DNA of 64,000 nt from Bin80 sp026708685 (GCA_965200955.1 OZ241742.1:248001-312000); one strand, 5' to 3'. Counted from the stretch's first letter, positions 9,273-18,928 are shown. Made by a program: numbers and translations. Notes: generated by a model from the sequence alone, not told the origin.

Positions 9273-11651
9273 ATGACATTACTCAAGTTTTTCAGTGGGC
9301 TTTGCTTGATTCTTTTCAGTATTGATACTGGCTTTGCACAGGAGAATCAGATTACAATCAGTGGGACCGTGATTGATTCGGAAACCGGTGAATCGGTGGT
9401 TGGTGCCGCGTTGTATGTTGCAGCACTGGAGACGGGTACGACCTCAAACCAGTACGGCTATTATAGTCTGACGATCGCTACGACCGATAGTGTGCGTATA
9501 GTGGTCAGTCATATCGCGTACAACTCTCAAGTGCTCAATTTTTCTTCTCAGGAAAATAGAGTCCTTGATCTTTCTTTGATCCCAGCTACGCTTGGACTGG
9601 AAGAAGTGGAGGTAACTGCCACTGCGGAGTCCATTCTTCAAAGTACACAGATGAGTGGGGTTACCATTCCTATTCAAGATATACAGAATCTTCCGTCCAT
9701 TCTCGGAGAACCTGATGTCTTACGAATTTTGCAATTGATGCCAGGGGTTCAGTCGGGGGTAGAAGGCTCCACGGGATTATATGTCCGCGGCGGCGGGCCG
9801 GATCAAAACCTCTACTTATTGGATGGAACCCCAATCTATAACCCCAGTCATTTATTTGGCTTTTTGGGGACATTCAACTCCGATGCAATCAAAGATGTGC
9901 GTCTTCTGAAGGGGGGATTTCCAGCACGTTATGGTGGGAGGCTCTCTTCGGTGATTGACTTGACCATGAAAGAGGGAAATATGAAGCGATTTTCGGGAAC
10001 CGGGGCCATCGGATTACTTGCATCTCGGATGACGCTGGAAGGGCCCATCAAGCGCGATAAGGCATCGTTTCTGATTTCTGCCCGACGCTCCTATGCCGAT
10101 CTTCTCATTCGTCCTTTTATTGATCGTAGTGAAGAAGATTTTGGGTATCATTTCTATGATTTGAATGCAAAGGCCAATGTGATCTTATCACCCAGAGATC
10201 GAATCTATTTAAGTGGCTATGCAGGAGCCGATCGTTTATTTTCAAGTTTCAACTATAATTCCAATGGTACAAATGAAGAATTTGATGAAGCCAAACTAGG
10301 ATGGAGAAACGTAGCTTCCACCCTCCGTTGGAATCATATTTTTGGACCGCGGGTGTTTTCGAATGTGTTGGTAGGATACACCAATTATGCACTCCAAGTG
10401 AGCAATCAATATCAATACAACTCAGATGGTGGGCAATATGGATATCAGGAATCATTTGAATCGGGAATCCGTGATTTGCATGCACGTGTTGATGTAGAAT
10501 TTATTCCGAATAGTTATCACAGTATTCGATTGGGGGCGAGTGGTATCCTGCATTCTTTTCTTACAGGCGCATTTGAAGAAATCTATCGGATAGGGGATGC
10601 GATCGAGGATTCTTTAGCGAGTCCTAATCGGCGTTCTTATGGCCGTCAAGCACAAGTCTATGTGGAGGACGACTGGAGACTCAGTTCACGATTACGCTTG
10701 AATGTTGGCGTTCACGCCTCAGGATTTTGGATTGACGGTGAGAATTATTTGTCCGTTGAACCACGTGTATCTGCACTTCTACGAGTGAGCTCTAACACGA
10801 GCGTGAAAGCATCTGTCGTCCAGATGCAACAATACATTCATCTGCTATCAACAACGAGTGGTTTATCTCTTCCTACGGATCTTTGGGTTCCGTCTACATC
10901 AAGAGTTCAGCCACAGCAATCATTACAAATCGCAGCTGGGTTCGTTCAATTATTTTCGGACGGAAACTATGAGTTATCCATAGAGGGATACTACAAATGG
11001 ATGGATCATCTCATTGAGTACAAGGAAGGGGCTGACTATTTTGATGCTGCCTTTGGAAACTGGGAAGACCGTGTAACATCAGGTCGTGGGCGTGCCTACG
11101 GTGGAGAATTATTTTTTCAGAAAAAAGTCGGAAAAACCACGGGTTGGATCGGGTATACTCTTTCTTGGAGTCGTCGACAGTTTGACGAAATCAATCTTGG
11201 AAACTGGTTTCCTTACCGATACGACCGGAGGCATGACGCATCTCTGGTCATCAGTCATGAGTTTAGTCCTAAAGTTGACTTTAGTGCTTCATGGGTGTAT
11301 GGTACGGGACAATCTGTAACGCTTCCCGTCGGAGAAGTTTTGTCTGAAAGTTCATTTTCTTCTAGGGTTGCATTTCCTTGGACCCCAGATGAATATTTGA
11401 GTTTTTATAGTATTCAGAGTTCTCGTAATGGTTTTCAAATCCCAGCGTATCATCGCCTTGATTTAGGGGTACGATTACATCGGCGTGGTTCTAGATTCAA
11501 TCGTATTCTTTCGTTTGGAACCTATAATACATATAACAGGAGAAATACATTCGGTATTTTTCGTGGATATAATGATGAAGGGGTACGAGTGTTCAAGAAG
11601 CTTTCCATTTTGCCGATTATTCCTGCTGTGAGCTATCAATTATCTTTTTAA
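9273..11651 (+). CDS. TonB-dependent receptor with carboxypeptidase-regulatory-like domain
   Basis: A 792-residue outer-membrane receptor. The start at 9273 gives a clean signal peptide (MTLLKFFSGLCLILFS...GFAQ); an upstream in-frame codon at 9237 would overlap the sulfatase by 32 bases and delay the signal. After cleavage comes a ~90-residue CarboxypepD_reg-like domain (ISGTVIDSETGESVVGA), then the plug (IPIQDIQNLPSILGEPDVLRIL, LYVRGGGPDQNLYLLDG, LKGGFPARYGGRLSSVIDL) and a beta-barrel ending in Phe (YQLSF), the usual outer-membrane insertion signal. It probably imports a product of the upstream sulfatase/PSD1 array. No SusD-type gene is present; the partner is a DUF4249 lipoprotein. Paralogue at 13179-15542. 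Confidence 0.93.
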   Translation: MTLLKFFSGLCLILFSIDTGFAQENQITISGTVIDSETGESVVGAALYVAALETGTTSNQYGYYSLTIATTDSVRIVVSHIAYNSQVLNFSSQENRVLDLSLIPATLGLEEVEVTATAESILQSTQMSGVTIPIQDIQNLPSILGEPDVLRILQLMPGVQSGVEGSTGLYVRGGGPDQNLYLLDGTPIYNPSHLFGFLGTFNSDAIKDVRLLKGGFPARYGGRLSSVIDLTMKEGNMKRFSGTGAIGLLASRMTLEGPIKRDKASFLISARRSYADLLIRPFIDRSEEDFGYHFYDLNAKANVILSPRDRIYLSGYAGADRLFSSFNYNSNGTNEEFDEAKLGWRNVASTLRWNHIFGPRVFSNVLVGYTNYALQVSNQYQYNSDGGQYGYQESFESGIRDLHARVDVEFIPNSYHSIRLGASGILHSFLTGAFEEIYRIGDAIEDSLASPNRRSYGRQAQVYVEDDWRLSSRLRLNVGVHASGFWIDGENYLSVEPRVSALLRVSSNTSVKASVVQMQQYIHLLSTTSGLSLPTDLWVPSTSRVQPQQSLQIAAGFVQLFSDGNYELSIEGYYKWMDHLIEYKEGADYFDAAFGNWEDRVTSGRGRAYGGELFFQKKVGKTTGWIGYTLSWSRRQFDEINLGNWFPYRYDRRHDASLVISHEFSPKVDFSASWVYGTGQSVTLPVGEVLSESSFSSRVAFPWTPDEYLSFYSIQSSRNGFQIPAYHRLDLGVRLHRRGSRFNRILSFGTYNTYNRRNTFGIFRGYNDEGVRVFKKLSILPIIPAVSYQLSF

Positions 11652-11802
11652 CGAACCTGATTCAACATTTGCATATGCACTTTCCAATGCGTGCCGAATG
11701 CTTTGATGCTCACCCATCCGATGGGGATCTCCGATCCATTTCGTTGAGTATCGTCATTGTTTGCCTCCATTTATGAGGATGCTGAAACGTAAAAATCTAT
11801 GG

Positions 11803-12789
11803 ATGATGTCACGATTTAGAACTTTGTATGTAGCGGTGTTGGTTATGTGTGCGGTATTTTTGTCTGCATGTGAAACCGTGATCGAAATAGATCCCCCAGA
11901 TTACGATCCTGAACTGTATATTGTGAGTAAATTTTCGCCAGATTCATCGTGGGTTGCCCAGCTTACATCTACGATTCCTTTATCTGTACATCCTGACTCT
12001 GTTGATATATTTGTACACAATGCCACTGTGATGATTTACGACGGTGATCTGCTAGTTGATCGCTTGGTTCCTCGGGCAGACTCTTCTTTTTGGTATGTGT
12101 CATCATTAAACCACACCCCTGCATCTGAGACGCTCTATCGAATCGTTGTTGAGGCACCTGGGTTCACCTCCATATCGGCCACATCAATGGCTCCTCCTCC
12201 CCCCGTTCTGTTGGATGTAGACATAGAAGAATTTGACGATATTGAAGATCCATTTTATACTGAAGAGTATCGGATCAAATTCAGTATAGAAAATCCTTCT
12301 GGGTTACACTATTTTGGGTTCAGCACTTTTCAGGGCTCCTACGTAGATAGTACACTTGGATGGGAAAGTTTTTCACTATCTACAATGTATATCCGGCATG
12401 ATAGTCGACGCTGGTATTGTTATTATGAGGATGTGCTCAACCCCATAGGTGTTGAAGTTTCAGATGGAAGCGAGTACTGCTCCATTGGTCTCTTATCTAA
12501 CCGTTCTTTTCAGGACCAGTCAAGAATAGACTTTGAACTTACTACCAATTACTTCGAAAATTTTTTAGGAGATCAAGAGCAACCCAGTCAGGATTCACGC
12601 TTTGTTCTTCTCGTTGTACAATCTTTGAGTCCAGAGTACATTGAGTATCACAGTTCTCTTGAAAGTCAGCTAGATTTTGAAGGGTTTGAGGAGCCTGTCA
12701 ACCTCTATTCTAATGTTGAAGGGGGGCGTGGAGTTTTTGCTGGATCTTCGGTGAGTTATCGAGTATTTGATCTATCGGAAATGGAGTGA
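11803..12789 (+). CDS. DUF4249 domain-containing lipoprotein
   Basis: A ~328-residue secreted lipoprotein of the DUF4249 family, which accompanies TonB-dependent receptors in Bacteroidota and relatives. The chosen start (MMSRFRTLYVAVLVMCAVFLSAC) gives a normal signal with lipobox LSAC; in-frame codons back to 11761 would add a charged, unlikely leader. After the lipobox the protein has the usual IDPPDYDPEL region, a long beta-rich body, and the family ending NVEGGRGVFAGSSVSY. The role of DUF4249 is not proven; surface binding of the receptor's substrate is the common guess. It follows the receptor by about 150 bases that contain no gene, and shares organisation with the second pair at 13179-16787. 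Confidence 0.83.
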   Translation: MMSRFRTLYVAVLVMCAVFLSACETVIEIDPPDYDPELYIVSKFSPDSSWVAQLTSTIPLSVHPDSVDIFVHNATVMIYDGDLLVDRLVPRADSSFWYVSSLNHTPASETLYRIVVEAPGFTSISATSMAPPPPVLLDVDIEEFDDIEDPFYTEEYRIKFSIENPSGLHYFGFSTFQGSYVDSTLGWESFSLSTMYIRHDSRRWYCYYEDVLNPIGVEVSDGSEYCSIGLLSNRSFQDQSRIDFELTTNYFENFLGDQEQPSQDSRFVLLVVQSLSPEYIEYHSSLESQLDFEGFEEPVNLYSNVEGGRGVFAGSSVSYRVFDLSEME

Positions 12790-13178
12790 TCCATTGGACA
12801 TCACTTCAAGACCTGAACAAAACTGCTTGATCACTTGAACGGATAGGTACTTACCGTTTCGTATGGACACAATCATATATTGATCGCGGATTCAATCATT
12901 CCTATTCTTTGAAGCTCATTCAAGAAATCTTGATGTAAAATTTCTCGGTGAGTCAGAGGATTTGTTTCTCGGTATTTACGCTTTTCAGTAGAGATTAAGA
13001 TCATCTTTGTGGGGCATCTTAACAGATTATTAACAATTTCTATGAAAACATTACACAAAATTCGATGTAACACTAAGACTATCTATTTTAGATAGCCTTG
13101 ATCCACCAATACTATTCAAGAGGACATTCAGAATAGCTTCAAATCCACTGCTCATGTACCTGAAATCCTAACCATTCA
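12790..13178. other. Intergenic region with a short inverted repeat, probable promoter region
   Basis: This 389-base stretch separates the first DUF4249 gene from the second receptor and is A/T-rich. It holds an inverted repeat CTATCTA-ttt-TAGATAG at 13079-13095. There is no U-tract after it, so it is not a standard terminator, but its place about 85 bases upstream of the receptor start would suit a leader hairpin or regulator site. A 66-codon minus-strand open frame at 12873-13073 has no recognisable features and is not called. The gap suggests the second receptor pair has its own promoter. Confidence 0.4.
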
Positions 13179-15542
13179 TTGGTGATGATAATGATCATGA
13201 GGCTCTTCCTTCTTCTCGTTATTGTATTTGTAAGGATAGATCAATCGATCGCTCAGCAATCCTTTGTAGTGAGTGGTTATGTGACGGATGCCACCAATGG
13301 AGAAGTTCTGGTTGGCACGAATGTTTACGAAATCAATCTAAATCAAGGTACATCCACAAATCAGTATGGGTTTTTTAGCCTGACTGTCCTGAGTGATTCT
13401 GCTCTGATTCGATTTACTTATCAAGGGTTTGAACCGCAAACCTTAGTATTTTACCCCCTATCTGAAGAAATACAAAGGATTGAAATGCAACCAACGGTGA
13501 TTGAGTTTGATTCGCTGTTGGTCGTAGAGGCGGATGAATATGAGGGACTTCAAGAGCAGCTTCAGATGAGTACGGTGAAGATCTCAATGGCAGAAGTTGA
13601 ATCCTTGCCAAATCTTCTTGGAGAAGCCGATCTACTCAAAATTTTTCAATTGATGCCAGGGATTCAGTCTGGTGCTGAAGGATCCACTGGGTTGTATGTG
13701 AGAGGTGGAAATCCTGGTGAGACATTGATTCTACTTGATGGTGCGACCGTGTACAATGCTGGTCATTTGTTTGGGTTTATGTCCACATTCAATACTGATG
13801 CAATCAACAGTGCTGAATTAGTCAAAGGGGGATTCCCAGCCCGCTATGGAGGACGGCTTTCAGGGGTTTTAGATGTGACCATGCGGGAGGGTAATCGAAA
13901 AAGCTTTGAGGGCAGAGGTGCAGTAGGATTGGTGGCATCCCGCATTACATTGGAGGGCCCTATTGCCAAAGATAAAAGCTCATTCATCGTTTCAGCACGT
14001 ACCACCTACTTGGATGCAATCCATCGGGGAATTCAAATGATTCGTGGATCTGATGACTATCTGAGGGGGTATTATTTTTACGATGTCAATGCAAAATTGA
14101 ATCTGGAATCATCTCAGCGTGATCGGATATATGTGAGTTTTTATGCTGGAAACGACAAAGGATACGAGACTTCAGAGGAGTTATTAGGTGGAGTTACGGA
14201 CGCGTATGATTTTGAAATTGGGTGGAGCAACATGACGATGACGGCTCGCTGGAATCGTGTGATCAACTCACGAATGTTTCTCAATTCGACACTGTTGTTT
14301 AGCCGTTTTCGCTCCGCGATTCTTGACGATTCGCGATTGTCTGACATGAATGGTAGAACTGAGTTTATGTCTCAATATTCAAGTGGATTGATGGACTATG
14401 GTGCAAAAATAAATTTTGAATACTTTCCTCACCAAGCTCATCATCTACGCTTCGGTTCATCTCTACTTCGTCATCAATTTACTCCAACTCGACAGTTTTA
14501 CAGTGAAATAGATACTGAATTAGACATTGACACATCTATTGTTGTTGATCATTCCAAGGTATATTCTACAGAATGGTATGTTTTTGCAGAAGACGAAGTG
14601 ACATTGACGCGTAATTTTAAAGCGAATGTAGGCGTACATATGTCTGGATATCACTCAAATGCTACTACCTATACTTCATTGCAACCCCGTATCGCGACTT
14701 CATACGTACTGCCTAATGACTGGGCACTGAAACTGTCCTATGCTCACATGCAACAGTACATTCAGTTGTTATCCAACAGTGGTACTGGACTTCCTACGGA
14801 TTTATGGCTACCAAGTACATCCAGAATTCCACCCCAGAAATCTTGGCAAGTAGCCGGTGGTATAGTGCGGACTTTTGATCGACTAGCATTGGATGTCAGT
14901 CTTGAGGCATACTATAAAAATATTGATCAAGTCATTGCATATAAGGCGGGTAGTAATTTTGTTGGATCAAATCGAGACTGGGAAGATGTAGTGACTTCCG
15001 GAAGGGGGTGGGCGTACGGTACTGAAATACTTCTACGTCGAAAAAGAGGGAAGACAACAGGGTGGATCGGTTATACTCTGTCATGGTCCAATCGCCGTTT
15101 TCCTGATTTAAATCAGGGACGAAGCTTTCCGCATCGATATGATCGTAGACATGATATTTCTATAGCACTCGTTCGTGAATATGGCAGAAGAACATACTCT
15201 CTGACTTGGGTATTCAGTACGGGGCATTCTGTAAGTCTTCCCACCTCACAATACAGGGAGGAAGGTCAACTGATTGAAGTGTATGAATCGCGTAATAGTT
15301 ACAGGATGCCATCGTATCACCGCTTGGATCTTTCAGTACATTTTCCTGCCGGAAAGAGAACTCGGTCCGAATTTATTGTCAGCTTGTATAATGCCTACAA
15401 TCGACACAATACATTTTTCATAGAACCTCGTGACTATCGGTCACTTGATCCATTTCTTGGATATATTCAGGAAGAGCGTTCCTTAACTAAGGTCACGATT
15501 TTTCCCATCATTCCATCTTTCAGTTATCGATTCTATTTTTGA
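13179..15542 (+). CDS. TonB-dependent receptor with carboxypeptidase-regulatory-like domain (second copy)
   Basis: A 787-residue receptor paralogous along its length to the one at 9273-11651. A signal peptide (FLLLVIVFVRIDQSIAQ) is followed by a CarboxypepD_reg-like domain (VSGYVTDATNGEVLVG), a plug (VESLPNLLGEADLLKIFQLM, LYVRGGNPGETLILLDG, LVKGGFPARYGGRLSGVLDV) and a barrel ending SFSYRFYF with the terminal Phe expected for outer-membrane assembly. Several Met codons cluster at the start (residues 1, 3, 5 and 7), so the exact first codon is uncertain by a few residues. The DUF4249 gene begins 3 bases after its stop, so the two are surely co-expressed. The pair looks like a diverged duplicate of the upstream pair and may carry a related ligand. 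Confidence 0.93.
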   Translation: MVMIMIMRLFLLLVIVFVRIDQSIAQQSFVVSGYVTDATNGEVLVGTNVYEINLNQGTSTNQYGFFSLTVLSDSALIRFTYQGFEPQTLVFYPLSEEIQRIEMQPTVIEFDSLLVVEADEYEGLQEQLQMSTVKISMAEVESLPNLLGEADLLKIFQLMPGIQSGAEGSTGLYVRGGNPGETLILLDGATVYNAGHLFGFMSTFNTDAINSAELVKGGFPARYGGRLSGVLDVTMREGNRKSFEGRGAVGLVASRITLEGPIAKDKSSFIVSARTTYLDAIHRGIQMIRGSDDYLRGYYFYDVNAKLNLESSQRDRIYVSFYAGNDKGYETSEELLGGVTDAYDFEIGWSNMTMTARWNRVINSRMFLNSTLLFSRFRSAILDDSRLSDMNGRTEFMSQYSSGLMDYGAKINFEYFPHQAHHLRFGSSLLRHQFTPTRQFYSEIDTELDIDTSIVVDHSKVYSTEWYVFAEDEVTLTRNFKANVGVHMSGYHSNATTYTSLQPRIATSYVLPNDWALKLSYAHMQQYIQLLSNSGTGLPTDLWLPSTSRIPPQKSWQVAGGIVRTFDRLALDVSLEAYYKNIDQVIAYKAGSNFVGSNRDWEDVVTSGRGWAYGTEILLRRKRGKTTGWIGYTLSWSNRRFPDLNQGRSFPHRYDRRHDISIALVREYGRRTYSLTWVFSTGHSVSLPTSQYREEGQLIEVYESRNSYRMPSYHRLDLSVHFPAGKRTRSEFIVSLYNAYNRHNTFFIEPRDYRSLDPFLGYIQEERSLTKVTIFPIIPSFSYRFYF

Positions 15543-15545
15543 GGA

Positions 15546-16787
15546 ATGTTGAATCGCTGGTTTGGTATTGTTTGTTTGATCGTGCTTTCAGGATGTGAAA
15601 ACGTTCTTGAGATTGAACTGGCTCCAACGGAATCAGAAATTACCGTTACCAGTATCTTTACCGAGAATGAGCCTTGGCAGGTGCTTCTTCAACCTACGGT
15701 ACCCATTCAAGATGCATCTTCAATCCCCCCAGTGATCAAGGATGCCAAAGTCGTGATTGAGGGGAGTGACGGTTCATTTATCAAGTTGACGTATATAGGA
15801 GGAGGATTTTATCACTCTGATGCATTCTTGCCTCAAATGGGAATTCGTTACACTTTAAGAGTAGAAGCTGATCCATATCCAAACATTGTGGCCAGTGATC
15901 AAATCCCAAGATCCGCCATTGTTGAAAAAGTCGTCCGTTTCAAAGATAAAGATCAGGTTATCATCAGAATCAACGATGAAGAAGAAATTTCCAATTACTA
16001 TGCAATCTCTGTTTTATCTCAGAATACGGACCGCAGGTCATTTCTTGTAACAAATCCTGAATTAGATGATCAAATGAGGAGGTTTGCACTCCAAGAGCCT
16101 TTCCAGCCATTTATTGACCGTCCAATGGTTGAAACAGCGTATCTTCATGACCGTCCATTTGATGGTGATCAACTGGACTTGTCACTTGATGTTGGTTCAG
16201 AAACTCAAGACTTAACGGTTCTGGTTAATTCTATCAGCAAGGCATATTATGATTATGCAGTATCTAAGGGGATTCAAGAAAATATAGAGGATCTTCCATT
16301 TGCAGAGCCTGCACCTATTCAATCCAATGTCCAAGGAGGCCAGGGTTTTTTCGTTGGGTACAATCTTCATGTAGATGGAGAATTATCGCCTGAAGAGATG
16401 AAAAAACGCCTTTTAGGTCAATACTATTTAAGTTCTTATCGTCATTTAGACGATTTGAATCCGATCAAACCTACGATCGAATTCACACTCAACAATGATC
16501 ATTCTGTGGCAGGTTTTATGGAAACACTTCCTACTTCTGAGAATGAAGATAAGAAAGTTATTTCTCTCAATGGAGGCTACACTTTCAGACATAGTATTTC
16601 CATTAGAGGAACGATCTTCTATTATATTCAGCTGCATCAGGATCAACACACTTTTTTTCAAAATACGATTCTTACATTTGGAACAAACTCTGATGGCGAA
16701 ACGATTTATCTTCGTGCCGATCAAGAAGCGTGGACCAGAGATGAAATTTCTCAATGGATTAGCAGAAAATTTGACAAGAAAGAATAG
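15546..16787 (+). CDS. DUF4249-like lipoprotein with an extra C-terminal domain
   Basis: A 413-residue lipoprotein starting MLNRWFGIVCLIVLSGC, with Cys17 as the lipidation site. Residues ~20-275 follow the DUF4249 pattern and include the closing NVQGGQGFFVGYN, equivalent to the end of the copy at 11803-12789. About 138 residues then continue beyond that point (from roughly 276). This tail begins LLGQYYLSSYRHL and is beta-rich, loosely like META/lipocalin-type small barrels, but I cannot assign it. It is encoded 3 bases after its receptor. The extra domain distinguishes this pair from the first one and may give it a different surface partner. Confidence 0.82.
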   Translation: MLNRWFGIVCLIVLSGCENVLEIELAPTESEITVTSIFTENEPWQVLLQPTVPIQDASSIPPVIKDAKVVIEGSDGSFIKLTYIGGGFYHSDAFLPQMGIRYTLRVEADPYPNIVASDQIPRSAIVEKVVRFKDKDQVIIRINDEEEISNYYAISVLSQNTDRRSFLVTNPELDDQMRRFALQEPFQPFIDRPMVETAYLHDRPFDGDQLDLSLDVGSETQDLTVLVNSISKAYYDYAVSKGIQENIEDLPFAEPAPIQSNVQGGQGFFVGYNLHVDGELSPEEMKKRLLGQYYLSSYRHLDDLNPIKPTIEFTLNNDHSVAGFMETLPTSENEDKKVISLNGGYTFRHSISIRGTIFYYIQLHQDQHTFFQNTILTFGTNSDGETIYLRADQEAWTRDEISQWISRKFDKKE

Positions 16788-17142
16788 ATGGCTCACTGAG
16801 TTTCCTTTCAGTTATTGTCCTTATCAGACAGCTTTATTTGGAAAGAGTAATTGTTTGACAAATGAATACTCTAAACTGCTGGTGGAATCATTTTAGATTT
16901 TGAGAAATTTGTCATCTAAGTCATGTTGTAGCTTCTTAGAAGATGTGTTACATAAGGTGAATAGCAATGAACTGTAACCATTATGATAATGAAGCAGACT
17001 TTGTTCTATTGTCTGACGGACTGGAAATAGTGCCTGCTACAAGATAGGATACATTTTATTTGGATCATCTACATGGAATCAAAAAAATGAATCATGGTTT
17101 TGTATCTACCCTCCAAAATGGATAAGATGATCTGGCATGATT
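16788..17142. other. A/T-rich intergenic region without recognised gene
   Basis: These 355 bases lie between the convergent DUF4249-like gene and the AbiE-like module. I see no open frame worth calling, no tRNA, no strong terminator and no repeat longer than a few bases. It marks the left edge of an A/T-rich island (to about 19200) that differs in feel from the neighbouring operons. Confidence 0.5.
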
Positions 17143-18021
17143 TTACCAAGGAAGATTCTGATAGAACGCTACAGTGTTTGCAAAACATTTTTCGAAGTCT
17201 GGAACGTCATCAACTTCCAAATTTAATGAGTGCCATCCTGCTTTGCATCGGCACTTGATTTCTGGATCATCCAGAGAATCTTGTTTTGGTTCAATTCCAC
17301 GAGATCTACTTTTTTCTTTAATTGCATCAAGAATGCGTGCATTAGAATCATCATCTATCATCTCATGTTGAATAAGTCTATTCAGGTCATAGATATCTTG
17401 AGGCCGCCTTCGTCTACGTGGGATCTGTTGTAGTACAGCACGATATTTTTCTGCAACAAGATCAACCAAGCCATAAGCAAGTAGTTCATATTCGTTTGTG
17501 AGTTTAATAATTTGAATTTGTTCAAGCAATGGTTCATTAAATGAAATATCCATTTCAATAATGACATTTGATGTTTTTCCTCTTTGCAATGTTATTTCTT
17601 GGTGTGTATTGCACTTGGCAGATGTAATTTTCAATTTCAACGCTGGAAATGTTGCAGTCGAAATAGTCATCTTTCGCGGATATTGCTTAATTGAATGAAT
17701 TTGAACAATCATGTCCGTATAGCCAAGGATTGCAACGGCCTTAGGAAATCCTTGATTCAGTTTTTCTCTCAGCTTCTCAGGCGTTTGACTAGTGGTTTCA
17801 AGAGTCGTTGTTAAATCAATATCCATAGAAAGCCGGGGACTACGATAAGCAAGCCCCATGAGGAGACCACCTTTTAAGAACATTTTTCTATTCAAAGGAT
17901 CGGTCATAGCAATGGTATTGAGTACAATCTCTATGGTCTGTCGTTGTTGATATACATGTGAATCATTATGCGACTCTTCAACCCATGCAGAAACATCTAT
18001 TTCAAGGAAATGCTCAGACAT
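17143..18021 (-). CDS. AbiEii/AbiGii-like nucleotidyltransferase toxin
   Basis: The product is 292 residues from the ATG at 18021. This start overlaps the upstream antitoxin-like gene by 8 bases (ATGTCTGA), and an earlier in-frame start at 18123 would overlap far more. Nucleotidyltransferase landmarks of AbiEii are present: FLKGGLLMGL followed by RLSMDIDLT (GG and DxD-type metal site), then LVAEKYRAVLQQ and RRPQDIYDLNRL, the equivalent of the family's conserved Lys/Arg-Asp motif. Known AbiEii proteins are type IV or phage-abortive toxins that modify RNA such as tRNA acceptor ends with NTPs; that activity is inferred here. The C-terminus has an unusual Cys cluster (KCRC). Codon and base usage are A/T-richer than surrounding operons, consistent with acquisition. 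Confidence 0.82.
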   Translation of the reverse strand: MSEHFLEIDVSAWVEESHNDSHVYQQRQTIEIVLNTIAMTDPLNRKMFLKGGLLMGLAYRSPRLSMDIDLTTTLETTSQTPEKLREKLNQGFPKAVAILGYTDMIVQIHSIKQYPRKMTISTATFPALKLKITSAKCNTHQEITLQRGKTSNVIIEMDISFNEPLLEQIQIIKLTNEYELLAYGLVDLVAEKYRAVLQQIPRRRRRPQDIYDLNRLIQHEMIDDDSNARILDAIKEKSRSRGIEPKQDSLDDPEIKCRCKAGWHSLNLEVDDVPDFEKCFANTVAFYQNLPW

Positions 18022-18928
18022 TAATGGAGACCATCCATGTTTCCGAGTAAGTAGGTGAAAAATCCTTACTAGGATCCAGTTTACGGCTGCCCCCTCGCTG
18101 TGAAAAAATTTTCCATTGATCAATGTCAGGATGTTTCAAACCTAAATACTCCTGCAAAATATAGCCTGCACGGCTTTTTACAAGTCCTCTGTTAGATTGA
18201 TTGATTGTTGAAATTATCTGATCCAAGTAAGTTGTGGCATGCTCTTCAAATACATCCAGTACATGTGACATTCCTCCACACAAATCAGGTTTCTGTAACA
18301 TATCAAGGAAGGTTTGTCCAATAGTAGATATTCGCATATGAGACCCACGGCTAGTCAGAGACATTCCAAATGATTTGGTGGAGTACATCTGGATATTTTG
18401 CCCTCTCACGCGTTTAGGATGTTCAAGAACATGTATTGGCATCATTTCAATCAGATCTTCATTGAGTATTTTTTGTTCACTTAGTATTTTATGACGAAAT
18501 TGTCGCAACATCACTTGCCAAGTACTGCGATCTGGGCGAGTCAGCATCAAATTTTTTGGGCTACGATTCGTTAACCCCCACCGTTGCATGGCCGACAGAT
18601 GAGAGACATAACATGTTGGATCAACAAGACAGACAATCTCATCCGCAGGGCAATCAGCTATCGTTAATATCCTGAGTGCACGCTTCCCATAATCCTGATC
18701 ATTTCTCAGTATATCCATATCATGCAACATGACTTTAAAACGCCGATATTCATCATAATCAGCATGTGTCTTTCGTAGATATAGTTTTATATCTGCTGGA
18801 TGTTGATATAAAACCATAATTAAAGCAAACAATTCAAATGGTTGAAAAACGGGCTTACCGTAATTCTCCAAAAGGTGTTTCAGGAACTTTCCAGCCTTTG
18901 TCGGCTTACTTCGAGTGATAATTACCAT
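18014..18928 (-). CDS. AbiEi-like antitoxin/transcriptional regulator
   Basis: About 304 residues from ATG 18928; a GTG at 18946 is possible but lies inside the palindrome upstream. The N-terminal ~80 residues look like the winged-helix part, followed by LVDPTCYVSHLSAMQRWGLTNR and a middle segment (MYSTKSFGMSLTSRGSHMRISTIGQTFLDML, then GGMSHVLDVF) typical of AbiEi-family antitoxins. Its partner toxin overlaps its 3' end by 8 bases. In characterised abiE loci the AbiEi protein represses its own promoter by binding inverted repeats, and a 45-base palindrome sits directly upstream here. Antitoxicity in type IV modules does not need protein contact. Family assignment rests on the motifs and the AbiEii neighbour. 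Confidence 0.78.
   Translation of the reverse strand: MVIITRSKPTKAGKFLKHLLENYGKPVFQPFELFALIMVLYQHPADIKLYLRKTHADYDEYRRFKVMLHDMDILRNDQDYGKRALRILTIADCPADEIVCLVDPTCYVSHLSAMQRWGLTNRSPKNLMLTRPDRSTWQVMLRQFRHKILSEQKILNEDLIEMMPIHVLEHPKRVRGQNIQMYSTKSFGMSLTSRGSHMRISTIGQTFLDMLQKPDLCGGMSHVLDVFEEHATTYLDQIISTINQSNRGLVKSRAGYILQEYLGLKHPDIDQWKIFSQRGGSRKLDPSKDFSPTYSETWMVSINV

Noticed and set aside
12873..13073. Minus-strand 66-codon open frame in the receptor intergenic region
   Set aside because: No motif, no partner and no clear start signal; A/T-rich promoter-like DNA explains it.
13079..13095. Terminator before the second receptor
   Set aside because: The stem is only 7 A/T-rich pairs with a 3-base loop and no T-tract follows.
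16446..16896. Open frames on both strands over the end of the second DUF4249 gene
   Set aside because: They overlap the long in-frame lipoprotein gene and have shadow-like composition.
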